A stretch of DNA of 64,000 bases from Dictyoglomus sp. NZ13-RE01 (GTDB lineage: Bacteria; Dictyoglomota; Dictyoglomia; Dictyoglomales; Dictyoglomaceae), in contig NIRF01000008.1 of the NCBI GenBank assembly GCA_002878375.1, positions 1 to 64,000 of the forward strand. Reading direction: 5' to 3'. The position numbers were made by a program, and so were the translations under genes. Shown piece by piece: positions 34,310 through 44,162 of this stretch; positions within the stretch are counted from its first letter, which is position 1, and each line of letters begins with the position of its first letter. Below the pieces are notes generated by a model. That model did not search any database, was not told the origin of the DNA, and worked only from the letters and a program-made list of their open reading frames with translations.

Positions 34310-34825
34310 ATGGCTCCAAAAAGATTGGTAAGAATAGCAAAATTTGGTGAGCCTTTTGGAATTAGAGGGGGAATTAAGGTTTGGTCCTTTTTTGACTTTA
34401 TATATGCTCTCAAGAAAGGACAAAGGTTATATATTTCAGAAGGAGATACAGAATTTGTGAAAAGAGAAGTAATATTAGAAGAGGTTAGAGAGCATAATAA
34501 AGGATATGTTTTATATTTTGAAGAATTTAAGGATAGGACAAGTGTAGAAAAAATAAGAGGGAATTGGTTACTTTTAGAAGAAGATTTATTGCCTCCTCTA
34601 CCAGAGGGATATTTTTATTCATACCAAATAATAGGATTACAGGTATACAATACTAAGGGGGATTTTTTAGGGGTTGTTAGAGAAATTATTGAGACAGGAA
34701 GCAATGATGTGTTTGTTGTAGAAAGTGATGAAGGGGAAATGCTTCTTCCTTTTATAAGGGATATAATTAGAGAAGTTAATATTCCTGAAGGGAAAATAGT
34801 TGTAGAAATGTTAGAAGAATTATGA
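34310..34825 (+). CDS. rimM: Ribosome maturation factor RimM
   Basis: 171 residues from the ATG at 34310, one base after the khpA stop. A TTG start inside khpA is possible but less likely. N-terminal RimM barrel ([20 protein letters not shown]) and a C-terminal PRC-barrel-like domain ([15 protein letters not shown] ... [20 protein letters not shown]). It assists maturation of the 30S head with S19. It overlaps trmD by four bases. Confidence 0.95.
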   Translation: MAPKRLVRIAKFGEPFGIRGGIKVWSFFDFIYALKKGQRLYISEGDTEFVKREVILEEVREHNKGYVLYFEEFKDRTSVEKIRGNWLLLEEDLLPPLPEGYFYSYQIIGLQVYNTKGDFLGVVREIIETGSNDVFVVESDEGEMLLPFIRDIIREVNIPEGKIVVEMLEEL

Positions 34826-35604
34826 GAATAGATATAATAACAATATTTCCTGAATTTTTTAATGGACCATTTAACATTAGCTTAGTTAAAAAAGCTATAG
34901 AAAAGGGTATTGTTCAAATTTTTATACATAATCTGAGAGATTTTACCGATGATAAACATAGAAAAGTGGATGACTATCCTTATGGGGGCGGTTCTGGGAT
35001 GGTAATGAAACCAGAACCCATATTTAGAGCGGTTAGGGCTCTGAAAAGAGAGGAAAGTGAGGTAATACTACTTTCCCCCCAAGGGGAGGTTTTTACCCAA
35101 AGAATAGCGGAAGAATTATCAAGAAAAGAACATCTAATCTTTATATGTGGTAGATATGAAGGAGTTGATGAAAGAGTGAAGACAATAATTACAAAAGAGA
35201 TATCAATAGGAGACTATATACTAAGTGGTGGAGAGATCCCTGCATTAGTTGTGACAGATGCCATTATAAGGCTTTTGCCAGGAGTTGTAGGAGACCCTAA
35301 TTCAATAAAGGAAGAATCCTTTCAGGATGGGTTATTAGAATATCCCCATTATACCCATCCAAGAGAATTTGAAGGCTTGAAAGTTCCAGAGATTCTTCTC
35401 TCTGGAGATCATGAAAAAATTAGAAGATGGAGAAGAAAAGAATCACTGAAAAGGACCCTTTTAAGAAGACCCGATCTTTTAGAAAGGGCATCTTTAACTA
35501 AGGAGGATTTTGAGTTATTAAAAGAAATAAGGAAAGAATTAGGAAAGGAGGTAGACTATGGATTTAATTATTCAGAATGTAGAAAAGGAAATGATGAAAA
35601 ATAA
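34822..35604 (+). CDS. trmD: tRNA (guanine37-N1)-methyltransferase TrmD
   Basis: 260 residues of the SPOUT knotted methyltransferase fold: [50 protein letters not shown] and [20 protein letters not shown]. It methylates G37 next to the anticodon of tRNAs reading CCN, CUN and CGG and prevents +1 frameshifting. The C-terminal 16 codons overlap the start of rplS by 47 bases, slightly longer than usual for this cluster. Confidence 0.96.
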   Translation: MRIDIITIFPEFFNGPFNISLVKKAIEKGIVQIFIHNLRDFTDDKHRKVDDYPYGGGSGMVMKPEPIFRAVRALKREESEVILLSPQGEVFTQRIAEELSRKEHLIFICGRYEGVDERVKTIITKEISIGDYILSGGEIPALVVTDAIIRLLPGVVGDPNSIKEESFQDGLLEYPHYTHPREFEGLKVPEILLSGDHEKIRRWRRKESLKRTLLRRPDLLERASLTKEDFELLKEIRKELGKEVDYGFNYSECRKGNDEK

Positions 35605-35911
35605 AGAACTTCCAGAAATCTGGCCTGGTGATACTGTAAGAGTTCACTATAGGATTGTTGAAGGAGATAAAGAAAGAATTCAGGTATTTGAGGGAGTAGT
35701 AATTGCAAAGAAACATGGAGGTATAAGAGAAACTATTACTGTAAGAAAGGTAGTTCAAGGTGTAGGCGTGGAAAGAATATTTCCTCTTTACTCACCTCTT
35801 GTAGAAAAGATCGAAGTTGTTAGAAGAGGAAAGGTAAGAAGAGCAAAATTGTACTACTTAAGAGGCTTAACTGGTAAGAAGGCAAAGATTGCTGAGAAGG
35901 TGGAAGAATGA
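35558..35911 (+). CDS. rplS: 50S ribosomal protein L19
   Basis: 117 residues of bL19: [28 protein letters not shown], the [26 protein letters not shown] core and the basic tail [14 protein letters not shown]. The start at 35558 has AAAGGAGGT just upstream, within trmD, so the 47-base overlap is real. The stop overlaps the lepB start by four bases. Confidence 0.96.
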   Translation: MDLIIQNVEKEMMKNKELPEIWPGDTVRVHYRIVEGDKERIQVFEGVVIAKKHGGIRETITVRKVVQGVGVERIFPLYSPLVEKIEVVRRGKVRRAKLYYLRGLTGKKAKIAEKVEE

Positions 35912-36492
35912 GAGAAAAAATTGATACCGCTATTCTTTGGGTAAAAGACAAGATAGCTTTTATTCTTGCAAAAAGACAAGAGTTAAAAGGGAAAGAGTGG
36001 TATGAGTTTGTAGAGACTGTAGTTTTTGCATTCATATTAGCTTTCTTAATAAAAAGTTTTATATTGCAGATCTCTTATATACCTACAGGTTCTATGATCC
36101 CCACTTTGAATGAGGGAGAAGCAGTTTTGGTTGTTAGAATTCCATATTATTTTAGAGAACCAAGAAGAGGAGAAATTATTGTTTTTAAGTATCCTTTAGA
36201 CCCATCAAAAGAATATGTAAAAAGATTAATAGGACTTCCAGGAGATAGAGTAGAGATTAAAAACGGTGAGGTTTATGTAAATGGGCAAAAGCTCGTAGAA
36301 GATTATGTAAAAAGAAAGAGTGATGATAATTACGGTCCTATTACTGTTCCTAAGGATAGTTACTTTGTATTGGGAGATAATAGACCTGTAAGTGTAGATA
36401 GTAGATATTGGGGGTTTGTGCCAAAGAAAAACCTTGTGGGAAAGGCAATATTACTATTATGGCCTCCCCAAAAAATTCACATAGTCCAATAG
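35908..36492 (+). CDS. lepB: Signal peptidase I
   Basis: 194 residues. A membrane helix at about 37-52 anchors the catalytic part outside. The nucleophile Ser62 is in [15 protein letters not shown] and the general base Lys105 in [13 protein letters not shown]. The box [25 protein letters not shown] is present near the C-terminus. It removes signal peptides from exported proteins such as the many predicted secreted products here. The 3' end overlaps the proposed rnhB start by 34 bases. Confidence 0.95.
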   Translation: MREKIDTAILWVKDKIAFILAKRQELKGKEWYEFVETVVFAFILAFLIKSFILQISYIPTGSMIPTLNEGEAVLVVRIPYYFREPRRGEIIVFKYPLDPSKEYVKRLIGLPGDRVEIKNGEVYVNGQKLVEDYVKRKSDDNYGPITVPKDSYFVLGDNRPVSVDSRYWGFVPKKNLVGKAILLLWPPQKIHIVQ

Positions 36493-37067
36493 AGACAGAA
36501 TTACAGCTTTGGCAAAAATATAAATATGTGGCAGGGGTTGATGAAGCTGGAAGAGGATGTTTAGCAGGACCTGTTTTTGCCGGAGCTGTAATTCTTCCTC
36601 CCTTTTCTTCTCTTCCTTTAAAAGACTCAAAAAGTCTAACACCCTCAGAAAGGAAAAGGCTTTTTCTTCTAATTAAGAAAGAGGCTGTGGCATGGGGATA
36701 TGGATATGCAGAAGTAGAAGAGATAGAAGAACTTGGTATATTACAAGCATCTCTTTTGGCTATGAAAAGAGCCATATTAAACTTGCCAATTACTCCTGAG
36801 ATTGTTATTGTGGATGGAAATAAAACTATACCTGATCTTTCTATTCCTCAAATAGCTGTTGTTAAAGCGGATAAATATTGCAAAACAGTATCTGGAGCAT
36901 CAATTGTGGCAAAGGTATTAAGGGATGATCTCATGGAAAAAATTGATGAAGAATATCCCCTATATGGATTTAAGAGGCATAAAGGTTATCCAACTAAGGA
37001 GCATAAAAAAAATATTTTAACTTATGGACCTTGTGAAATTCATAGGAAAAATTTCAAATTACTGTGA
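36459..37067 (+). CDS. rnhB: Ribonuclease HII
   Basis: 202 residues from the ATG at 36459 ([10 protein letters not shown]). The frame is open upstream inside lepB, but the homologous part begins about residue 20. Catalytic motif VAGVDEAGRGCLAGP with D28 and E29, further acid in VIVDGNKTI, and KADKYCKTVSGASIVAKVLRD. It cleaves RNA in RNA-DNA hybrids and single ribonucleotides in DNA. No clear ribosome site at 36459, so coupling to lepB translation is likely. It overlaps yraN by four bases. Confidence 0.94.
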   Translation: MASPKNSHSPIETELQLWQKYKYVAGVDEAGRGCLAGPVFAGAVILPPFSSLPLKDSKSLTPSERKRLFLLIKKEAVAWGYGYAEVEEIEELGILQASLLAMKRAILNLPITPEIVIVDGNKTIPDLSIPQIAVVKADKYCKTVSGASIVAKVLRDDLMEKIDEEYPLYGFKRHKGYPTKEHKKNILTYGPCEIHRKNFKLL

Positions 37068-37420
37068 ATAAAAAAGAGTTGGGAAAAATAGGAGAGGATT
37101 TTGCTGAGAATTATTTTAAGAATAAAGGCTTCTTAATTAGTGCAAGAAACTTCAGAACACCCTTTGGAGAGATAGATCTAATAGCGGAAAAAAAGAATAT
37201 AATCATTTTTGTTGAGGTAAAAACACGAAGGACTATGGATTTTGGAGCCCCAATTGAGGCAGTTGACAATAAAAAACAGGAGAAGATTAGATTTATTGCA
37301 AACTATTATTTATCTAAATTTGGAAAAAAGAACTTATTAGTAAGGTTTGATGTTTTCTCTATTATTTTGGATGAGAATAATAAAATTATGAAATGGGAGC
37401 ATATAGAAAATGCTTTCTAA
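37064..37420 (+). CDS. yraN: YraN/UPF0102 nuclease-fold protein
   Basis: 118 residues from GTG overlapping the rnhB stop (GTGA). The motif GEIDLIAEKKNIIIFVEVKTRR has the PD-(D/E)xK-like E...D...ExK arrangement, followed by AIEAVDNKKQEKIR. Members resemble Holliday-junction resolvase folds but activity is unproven. Its place between rnhB and comM is conserved in many bacteria. It overlaps comM by 11 bases. Confidence 0.9.
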   Translation: MNKKELGKIGEDFAENYFKNKGFLISARNFRTPFGEIDLIAEKKNIIIFVEVKTRRTMDFGAPIEAVDNKKQEKIRFIANYYLSKFGKKNLLVRFDVFSIILDENNKIMKWEHIENAF

Positions 37421-38924
37421 GGTATTTTCAGGAGTTCTTGTGGGATTAAATTGTTTCAAGGTAGAAGTAGAGGTTGATTTGGCATCTGGGGTTCCAAGCT
37501 TTAATATTGTAGGTCTTGCAGAACAAGCAATACAAGAAGCTAAAGAAAGGGTTAGATCCGCTATAAAAAATAGTAATCTTGAATTTCCATTAAAAAGAAT
37601 AACAGTTAATCTTGCTCCTGCAGATCTTAGAAAAGATAGTTCACTTTTAGATCTTCCCATTGCAATTGGCATATTATCTGCGGAGATGAATATAAACTAT
37701 AATTTTGAAGAAGTGGCTTTTTTAGGAGAGCTTGCATTAGACGGAAGAATTAGGAAAGGTAAAGGACTTTTACCTTTGGTATATGGATTGAAAAATAAAG
37801 GTTTTAAGAAAGTATTTATTCCAAAGGAGAATGCTCCTGAATGTAGCTTAATAGAAGGATTAGAGATTCTTCCTGTTGAAAATCTAACTCAGGTACTAAA
37901 CTTTTTAAGTGGAGAAGCTTTTTTACAGCCATTGGAATTTAATATGCCAAGCTATAAGCCCATTTTTGATAATGATATTTCTTTGGTAAAGGGGCAAGAA
38001 GTGGCAAAAAGAGTTTTAGAAATTTCTGCTGCTGGTGGACATAATTTGCTCCTTGTTGGTCCTCCTGGTACTGGAAAAACGTTGCTCGCAAAATCCCTTC
38101 CCTCTATTCTTCCTCCATTAACCTATGATGAGGCTTTTGAAGTAACTCAAATTTACAGTATAGCAGGTCTTTTAGAGGATGAATTTCTTATACAGAAGAG
38201 ACCTTTTAGAAGTCCCCACCATACGATTTCCTATGCAGGTCTAATAGGTGGGGGTTCAACCCCGCAGGTAGGTGAGGTAAGTTTAGCTCACCGAGGAGTA
38301 CTTTTCTTAGATGAACTTCCTGAATTTAGAAGAGATGTCTTAGAGGCATTAAGACAACCCTTAGAAGAAGGAAAGGTTATAATTTCACGTTCTAAATATA
38401 CAGTATCTTATCCGGCTCAGTTTATATTAGTCTCCGCTATGAACCCCTGTAAGTGTGGGTATTTATGGGATAATGAAAAGGATTGTACTTGTTCCCCTTA
38501 TGAGATAAAAAGTTATTGGCATAAGGTATCTGGTCCTCTTCTTGATAGATTTGACTTGAGAATATATGTAAGAAGAGTAGAAAAAGAAAAAATTTTCCAA
38601 GATGTAAGTGGAGAAACTTCAGATAAAGTTAGGGCAAGGGTTGAAATGGCTCGAAAAATTCAAGAAGAGAGATATAAAAAGGAAAAGATATATACAAACT
38701 CTCAGCTAAACCCAAAACTTATAAAAAAATATTGTCCTCTAACCCCTGATGTCAAAAATTACCTTGAAAATATAGTTGAAAAAATGAAAATCTCATTAAG
38801 AGGGCTGGATAGGATAATTAAAGTATCAAGAACAATTGCGGATTTGGAAGGAAGTGAACAAATAAAATTGGAGCATATTGCAGAGGCAGTATCCTATAGA
38901 GGTTTTGAGGAGTTTGTTATTTAG
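37410..38924 (+). CDS. comM: ComM/YifB-family magnesium-chelatase-like AAA+ ATPase
   Basis: 504 residues. N-terminal Lon-protease-like/ChlI domain (VNLAPADLRKDSSLLDLPIAIGIL), AAA+ core with Walker A VGPPGTGKTLLAKSLP and Walker B VLFLDELPEF, and a Mg-chelatase C-terminal domain with the four-Cys segment NPCKCGYLWDNEKDCTCSP. ComM acts as a hexameric branch-migration helicase in natural transformation in other bacteria. Last gene of the ffh operon; heptad repeats and a strong terminator follow. Confidence 0.95.
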   Translation: MLSKVFSGVLVGLNCFKVEVEVDLASGVPSFNIVGLAEQAIQEAKERVRSAIKNSNLEFPLKRITVNLAPADLRKDSSLLDLPIAIGILSAEMNINYNFEEVAFLGELALDGRIRKGKGLLPLVYGLKNKGFKKVFIPKENAPECSLIEGLEILPVENLTQVLNFLSGEAFLQPLEFNMPSYKPIFDNDISLVKGQEVAKRVLEISAAGGHNLLLVGPPGTGKTLLAKSLPSILPPLTYDEAFEVTQIYSIAGLLEDEFLIQKRPFRSPHHTISYAGLIGGGSTPQVGEVSLAHRGVLFLDELPEFRRDVLEALRQPLEEGKVIISRSKYTVSYPAQFILVSAMNPCKCGYLWDNEKDCTCSPYEIKSYWHKVSGPLLDRFDLRIYVRRVEKEKIFQDVSGETSDKVRARVEMARKIQEERYKKEKIYTNSQLNPKLIKKYCPLTPDVKNYLENIVEKMKISLRGLDRIIKVSRTIADLEGSEQIKLEHIAEAVSYRGFEEFVI

Positions 38925-38973
38925 GTGATGAGTGACGCGTTATGGGTGACGCGTAACGAGTGACTGGTAACAA
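38925..38973. repeat. Degenerate 7-bp tandem repeat (seven units)
   Basis: Immediately after the comM stop, seven consecutive 7-base units all begin with GT. Most read GTGACGC, GTAACGA or similar. The identical GTGACGCGT string recurs at 38932 and 38946, with a variant at 38960 (14-base super-period). It ends three bases before the terminator stem. It is non-coding in this context. Confidence 0.8.
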
Positions 38974-38976
38974 TTA

Positions 38977-39011
38977 GGGAGCAGGGAGAAAATCCTTGCT
39001 CCCTTTTTTTT
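38977..39011 (+). terminator. Intrinsic terminator of the ffh-comM operon
   Basis: An 11-bp stem (38977-38987 with 38993-39003, one G-U pair) with a five-base loop GAAAA is followed by eight T residues. Classic rho-independent structure. Confidence 0.92.
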
Positions 39012-39122
39012 GTTTATAAATTGATTTTTCAAAAAAATTAAAATGAGGGTCAGAATTTGACACTTTGAGTTTTTATACTTAAGGGTGGAAAATAATTTAA
39101 TTTTAATTGGGAGGTGAGGGAA

Positions 39123-40598
39123 ATGAAAAAGGTATTTTATTTAATCTCCATTTTAGTATTATTTTCTCTTTTTATTTCAGGATGTGCATCAAAGCCAGAA
39201 AAGATAGTTTTTGTTTCTCAGCCTGCTAACAATTCTTATGTGCCAGGATCAGGTTTAGTGGAAGTTTCTGCAAGGTTAAAAGAGGGAGTAAATGTAGCAA
39301 AAATAGAATTTTATGTAGATGGGGCAAAAATTGGGGAAGATTTTTATTCTCCATATAGCTCTCTATAGGATACCAGTTATCTAAAACATGGTTCATCCCA
39401 TATTGTGGAAGTAAGAGCTATAGATGGTAAAGGGAATATATTAGATAGAGATTCTGTAACTTGTTTTATCAATGTGGAATGGACTATAATCATGTATCTT
39501 GATGGACATAATAATCTGGCAAGTTGTATTCAGCAAGATATTGATTATATAAAAAGCTTTTCAAACACATCAGGAGTAAATATTGTTATTCTTGCAGGTC
39601 CATATCAGTATCTTGCTACTTCATACCTATATTACTGCCATAATGGAAAACTTGATACTTTATTTTCTGGTGCCGTAAACTTTGGATATGCTGAAAACTT
39701 ACGAATTTTAGTCTCTTATGCCCTCTCAAACTTTCCTGCTAAAAAATATTTGATGGTTATTGAGGATCATGGGAGTGGATGGAAAAGTAAATCACAAGGT
39801 AATATAGATCGGGATATTTGTTTTGATGAACTATATAATAATAATTCTCTCACTATGCCAGAGCTTAGAGAGGGTTTGAGCTCTGGTCTTTTGGGAAAGA
39901 AAATTGACCTTCTTTATCTTGATGCTTGTTTAATGGGAAATATTGAAGTTGCCTATGAGCTTAAGGATGTTGCTAAATATTTAATTTTCTCTGAGACTAC
40001 AGCATATGGTCCAACAAGATGGGATTTAATCTTGAGTTTTCTTCTCTCAAACGCAACTTGCGATCCTATTTCTCTCGGAATTAAAATCATTGATATATAC
40101 TACAATAACAATTCTAATAATAATAAGATCACTATGTCTTTAGTAGACTTAAGCAATGTAAGTTCCATTGTGTCAGAGCTTTACTATTTTGCTACTTATC
40201 TTAAAAATTGTTTACCTAATTCAGCTCAAGCTATCATGAACCTGAGGAATGTAACTCCATCCTTTGCCCCCGGCAACAATTATGAATATATGGATCTATA
40301 CTGCTTTTCTGCTCTTGTGAAAAATAACACTTCTTATTCTGATCTACAATATTCAGCGGAAAATCTCATGAATAAAATACAAAGTGCAGTAATTTATAAT
40401 AGGTACATTGATTACACTCTTCTTGGAGGGCTTTCCATATGGTTCCCATATGTGGTAAATGACTGGAATTTAGGACTTACAAAATATGCAGATCTTTTAT
40501 TTACTAAAAGTAGCGGTGGACTTGCATGGGCAGATTTTCTTTATAATGAGTTTTACTATTATTACAATACTTCACCAAATAAACTGTCTCTAAATTGA
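39123..40598 (+). pseudogene. Lipoprotein C11 (clostripain-type) peptidase with in-frame stop
   Basis: ATG at 39123 follows GGGAGGTGAGGG. A lipoprotein signal with lipobox LFISGC is followed by an Ig-like (Big) domain and then a clostripain-family peptidase. The peptidase has His in VIEDHGSGW and Cys in YLDACLMGNIEVAYEL, the expected catalytic pair. An amber codon TAG at 39366-39368 splits the frame after 81 codons. The next residues (DTSY, HGSSHIVEVRA) continue the Ig-like domain in the same frame. The usual residue there is Trp (SPYSLxWDT), so TGG to TAG is the simplest explanation. Without the stop the protein would have 491 residues. An ATG at 39405 could restart a signal-less product. 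Confidence 0.8.
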
Positions 40599-40622
40599 TT
40601 TAGTTTTAAAGGTATCCCCCTC

Positions 40623-40651
40623 TTTACATGGTTTAAAATATATGGTAATAT
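40623..40651 (+). promoter_or_regulatory. Promoter of the ilv-leu operon
   Basis: TTTACA (40623-40628), 17-base spacer and TAATAT (40646-40651). Transcription would start near 40658, just upstream of the T-box stem I. Confidence 0.6.
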
Positions 40652-40659
40652 AGCAAACT

Positions 40660-40936
40660 AAATAAGTGGTCAATGGCGAGGAAGAGGAGTAGTACTTAGG
40701 CGATTACCTTACAGAGAGCCAGGGGTTGGTGGAACCTGGTGGTATAGCCTAAGGAACTCGCCTCGGAGCTGAAAGTTCGAAGGCGAAAGAAGGCATAAAG
40801 CCTTCTTTTTTGCTATGTAGAACTTTTCGTATTTCCTGCGTTAAAGGAAAGAGTGGTCCTGAAAAACTTGGACCGATGAAGGTGGTACCGTGGGAAGCTT
40901 CTCACCCTTTTTATTAGGTTGAGAAGCTTTTATTTT
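40660..40936 (+). ncRNA. T-box leader, leucine specifier, for ilv-leu operon
   Basis: Stem I shows GAGGAGTAGTA on its 5' side and GAACTCG on its 3' side between matching stems (CTTAGGC/GCCTAAG and GAGG/CCTC). This places CTC (Leu) at 40757-40759 in the specifier loop. The conserved T-box GAAGGTGGTACCGTGG is at 40878-40893. Its UGGU bulge would pair with an uncharged ACCA tail, as in tRNA-Leu. A terminator stem AAGCTTCTCA/TGAGAAGCTT (40895-40904, 40920-40929) with TTATTTT follows. Uncharged tRNA-Leu should allow readthrough into ilvB. Stem III (40788-40806) is also followed by T residues. Confidence 0.9.
40895..40936 (+). terminator. T-box-controlled terminator before ilvB
   Basis: A 10-bp stem with a 15-base loop, followed by TTATTTT. 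Its 5' arm overlaps the antiterminator region just after the T-box core. Confidence 0.85.
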
Positions 40937-40956
40937 AAGAAGGGAGGTAAAAGCTT

Positions 40957-42627
40957 ATGGAGATGACAGTAGCTCAAGCTATAGTAAGATTTCTGGAGGA
41001 GGAAGGGGTAAAAATTGTATTTGGATATCCTGGAGGAGCTGTTATAACATTTTACGACGCTTTATACAATTCCTCTATAAAACATGTATTGGTAAGGCAC
41101 GAACAAGGTGCCGCTCATGCTGCTGATGGCTATGCGAGAGCAAGTGGAAAATTAGGTGTGTGTATAGCAACTTCTGGACCAGGAGCTACAAATTTAGTAA
41201 CAGGGCTTGCTACTGCATTTATGGATTCTTCTCCTGTATTGGCAATTACTGGTCAAGTGAGAACATCTGCACTTGGTAAGGATTCATTCCAAGAGGCAGA
41301 TACTACAGGTATCACAATGCCAATAACAAAACATAATTATCTTGTAAAAAATCCTGAGGAAGTCTTGAGAGTATTTAAGGAGGCAATTTTTATAGCAACT
41401 ACCGGAAGAAAGGGACCAGTTTTAATAGATATTCCTGCAGATATTTTTGCTGCAAAAATAAATTACCAATATCCTAAGGATGTTAATTTACCTGGATTTA
41501 AACCAACTTTTGAACCTCACCCACTGCAAATTAAGAAAGCAGTGAACCTAATAAAGGAATCAAAAAGACCAGTAATTTTTGCTGGTGGGGGAATAATTGC
41601 TTCTGAAGCCAGTGAAGAATTAATTAAATTTGCAGAAAAGATAAACGCTCCTGTAGTTACAAGTCTTATGGGTAAGGGAGCAATACCTGAGGATCATCCA
41701 TTATATTGTGGATTTATTGGTATGCATGGTGCTGCTTATGCCAACTTCACAATAAATAAAAGTGATTTAATAATAGCTATTGGTGTAAGATTTAGCGATA
41801 GGTCTACAGGAAAGATTGATACCTTTGCTCCAGAGGCTAAAATCATACACATTGATATAGATCCTGCAGAAATTGGGGAAAATACTACTCCTGATGTTCC
41901 AATTGTGGGAGACGCAAAAATAACTTTGCAAAGACTATACAATGAGGTTGATCCAAAGGAAAATCCAGAATGGTGGAAACAGATAAATGAATGGAAAGAG
42001 AAGTATCCATTAAGATATAGAAGGAAAGAAAATGTTATTCAGCCCCAATACGTAATTGAGAAGATTTATGAAATTACAAAGGGAGAAGCTATTATTGTCA
42101 CAGAGGTTGGACAAAATCAGATGTGGGCAGCACAGTATTATAAAGTGAAGAAACCAAGACAGTTTATTACATCTGGTGGTTTAGGTACTATGGGGTTTGG
42201 TCTTCCAGCAGCAATAGGGGCAAAGCTGGCAAGACCTAATGATATAGTAATTGATATAGCAGGTGATGGAAGTATTCAAATGAATATTCAGGAGCTTGCA
42301 ACTGCTGTAACTGAGAAATTGCCAATAAAAATATTCATATTAAACAATAGTTGTCTTGGTATGGTAAGGCAGTGGCAAGAGCTCTTTTATAATAAAAGAT
42401 ATGCTTGTACTCTCTTTGATTTTCATCCTGATTTTGTAAAACTTGCTGAAGCATACAGTGCCTATGGAAGAAGAGTAGAAAAGGTTGAAGAGGTAGAAAG
42501 TGCTATTGAATGGGCTTTAGAGAAAAATGATGCTCCTGTAATTATAGATTTTATGGTTGAGAGAGAAGAAAATGTATTTCCAATGGTGCCAGCTGGAGGC
42601 TCTATAGATAAGATGATGATTGATTAA
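40957..42627 (+). CDS. ilvB: Acetolactate synthase, large subunit
   Basis: Thiamine-diphosphate enzyme making acetolactate (Val, Leu) and acetohydroxybutyrate (Ile). 556 residues with N-terminal GYPGGAVITFYDALY and the catalytic-Glu region VRHEQGAAHAADGYARA. The middle domain has AGGGIIASEAS, and the C-terminal ThDP motif is DIAGDGSIQMNIQELATA through NNSCLGMVRQWQ. Length is normal. GGGAGGT site. First gene of an eight-gene operon under the Leu T-box. Confidence 0.97.
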   Translation: MEMTVAQAIVRFLEEEGVKIVFGYPGGAVITFYDALYNSSIKHVLVRHEQGAAHAADGYARASGKLGVCIATSGPGATNLVTGLATAFMDSSPVLAITGQVRTSALGKDSFQEADTTGITMPITKHNYLVKNPEEVLRVFKEAIFIATTGRKGPVLIDIPADIFAAKINYQYPKDVNLPGFKPTFEPHPLQIKKAVNLIKESKRPVIFAGGGIIASEASEELIKFAEKINAPVVTSLMGKGAIPEDHPLYCGFIGMHGAAYANFTINKSDLIIAIGVRFSDRSTGKIDTFAPEAKIIHIDIDPAEIGENTTPDVPIVGDAKITLQRLYNEVDPKENPEWWKQINEWKEKYPLRYRRKENVIQPQYVIEKIYEITKGEAIIVTEVGQNQMWAAQYYKVKKPRQFITSGGLGTMGFGLPAAIGAKLARPNDIVIDIAGDGSIQMNIQELATAVTEKLPIKIFILNNSCLGMVRQWQELFYNKRYACTLFDFHPDFVKLAEAYSAYGRRVEKVEEVESAIEWALEKNDAPVIIDFMVEREENVFPMVPAGGSIDKMMID

Positions 42628-42645
42628 CGAGGAGGTGTTACAGTA

Positions 42646-43137
42646 ATGAAACATACTCTCTCCATTTTAGTAGAGAACAAACCCGGAGTATTAGCAAGAG
42701 TAGCAGGACTATTTAGTAGAAGGGGTTACAATATTGAAAGTTTGGCTGTAAATACTACAGAATCTCCTAATATATCAAGGATAACCTTGGTTGTTGATGG
42801 AGATGAAAAAGTTTTAGAGCAGATCACGAAACAATTATATAAGCTTATTGTAGTATTGAAGGTTAATGATTATACAGATACTCCTGTGGTTGAAAGAGAA
42901 TTAGCTTTAATTAGGGTAAATTCAGATAGTAATACAAGAAGAGCTATTATAGATTTAGTAGAGATATTTAGAGCGAGCATAGTTGATGTTAGTGAAAAAG
43001 ACCTTGTTATAGAGGTTACTGGTGATAGTGAAAAGATAGATGCTTTTATAAAAAATTTGGAGCCCTATGGAATTAAAGAGATGGTGCGAACAGGAAAGAT
43101 TGTGATGGCAAGAGGAATGAGATTAAATAATAAATAA
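42646..43137 (+). CDS. ilvN: Acetolactate synthase, small (regulatory) subunit
   Basis: 163 residues: ACT domain ([34 protein letters not shown]) and a C-terminal ALS_ss domain ([10 protein letters not shown] ... [15 protein letters not shown]). The subunit confers valine feedback inhibition on the large subunit. A GAGGAGGTG site precedes the ATG, 18 bp after ilvB. Confidence 0.97.
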   Translation: MKHTLSILVENKPGVLARVAGLFSRRGYNIESLAVNTTESPNISRITLVVDGDEKVLEQITKQLYKLIVVLKVNDYTDTPVVERELALIRVNSDSNTRRAIIDLVEIFRASIVDVSEKDLVIEVTGDSEKIDAFIKNLEPYGIKEMVRTGKIVMARGMRLNNK

Positions 43138-43153
43138 TAAGGAGGATGGAAAA

Positions 43154-44149
43154 ATGGCAAAGGTATATTATGATTCTGATGTTAATATGGATGTTTTAAA
43201 GGGTAAGACAATAGCTGTTCTTGGATATGGGAGTCAGGGAAGAGCTCACTCAAATAATTTAAAGGATAGTGGTCTAAAGGTTATATTAGGACTTAGACCA
43301 AATGGAGAGTCCTGGAAAAGAGCCATTGAGGAAGGTATGGAGGTGTACGATGTAGAGACTGCAGTTCAAAGGGCGGATATCATTATGTTTCTTCTTCCAG
43401 ATACAGAACAACCTAAGTTATACAAAGAGAAGGTTGCTCCTTATCTGAAACCAAACCAGGCATTGGGATTTGCACATGGATTTAATATCCATTTTTCCCA
43501 GATTGTTCCGCCTCCTTTTGTAGATGTGTTTATGGTAGCTCCAAAAGGACCTGGTCCTCTTGTAAGGGATTTGTATAAAGAGGGTAAGGGAGTACCTGCC
43601 CTTTTTGCAGTGCATCAGGACTATACTAAGACCTGTAGAGATATAGCTCTTGCCTACTCCAAAGGAATAGGGGCAACAAGAGCAGGAGTTTTGGAAACTA
43701 CTTTTAAAGAGGAGACTGAGACAGATCTTTTTGGGGAACAGGTAGTCCTTTGTGGGGGAGTTACCGCTCTTATTAAGGCAGGTTTTGAAACCTTAGTTAA
43801 TGCGGGATATCAGCCTGAGGTTGCCTATTTTGAATGTCTTCATGAGCTTAAACTGATTGTAGACTTAATAAACCAGGGTGGCATTACCTTTATGAGAAAA
43901 GCAGTTAGTGATACAGCAAAGTATGGTGATATAACAAGAGGTCCAAGGATAATAAATGACTCTGTAAAGAAAGAAATGCAAAAAATTCTCCAAGAGATAC
44001 AGGATGGAGTTTTTGCCAGAGAATGGATCTTAGAGAATCAAGTAGGAAGACCTGTATTTAATGCACTATTAAAGAAAGATGAGGAGCATCTCATAGAGAA
44101 AGTGGGTAAAGTTTTGAGAAAGATGATGCCCTGGTTAAAGAGCGAGTAA
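43154..44149 (+). CDS. ilvC: Ketol-acid reductoisomerase
   Basis: 331 residues, short class I KARI. Cofactor loop [17 protein letters not shown] (about 24-40), [19 protein letters not shown], and the metal-binding core [21 protein letters not shown] with [14 protein letters not shown]. It converts acetolactate to dihydroxyisovalerate using NAD(P)H and Mg. ilvD, the next enzyme, is not in this window. Confidence 0.97.
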   Translation: MAKVYYDSDVNMDVLKGKTIAVLGYGSQGRAHSNNLKDSGLKVILGLRPNGESWKRAIEEGMEVYDVETAVQRADIIMFLLPDTEQPKLYKEKVAPYLKPNQALGFAHGFNIHFSQIVPPPFVDVFMVAPKGPGPLVRDLYKEGKGVPALFAVHQDYTKTCRDIALAYSKGIGATRAGVLETTFKEETETDLFGEQVVLCGGVTALIKAGFETLVNAGYQPEVAYFECLHELKLIVDLINQGGITFMRKAVSDTAKYGDITRGPRIINDSVKKEMQKILQEIQDGVFAREWILENQVGRPVFNALLKKDEEHLIEKVGKVLRKMMPWLKSE

Positions 44150-44162
44150 AGGGGGTACCTTT

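Noticed and set aside
39366-39368. Amber codon recoded as pyrrolysine or read through
   Set aside because: No pyl genes or insertion element are visible, and the position fits an ordinary Trp.
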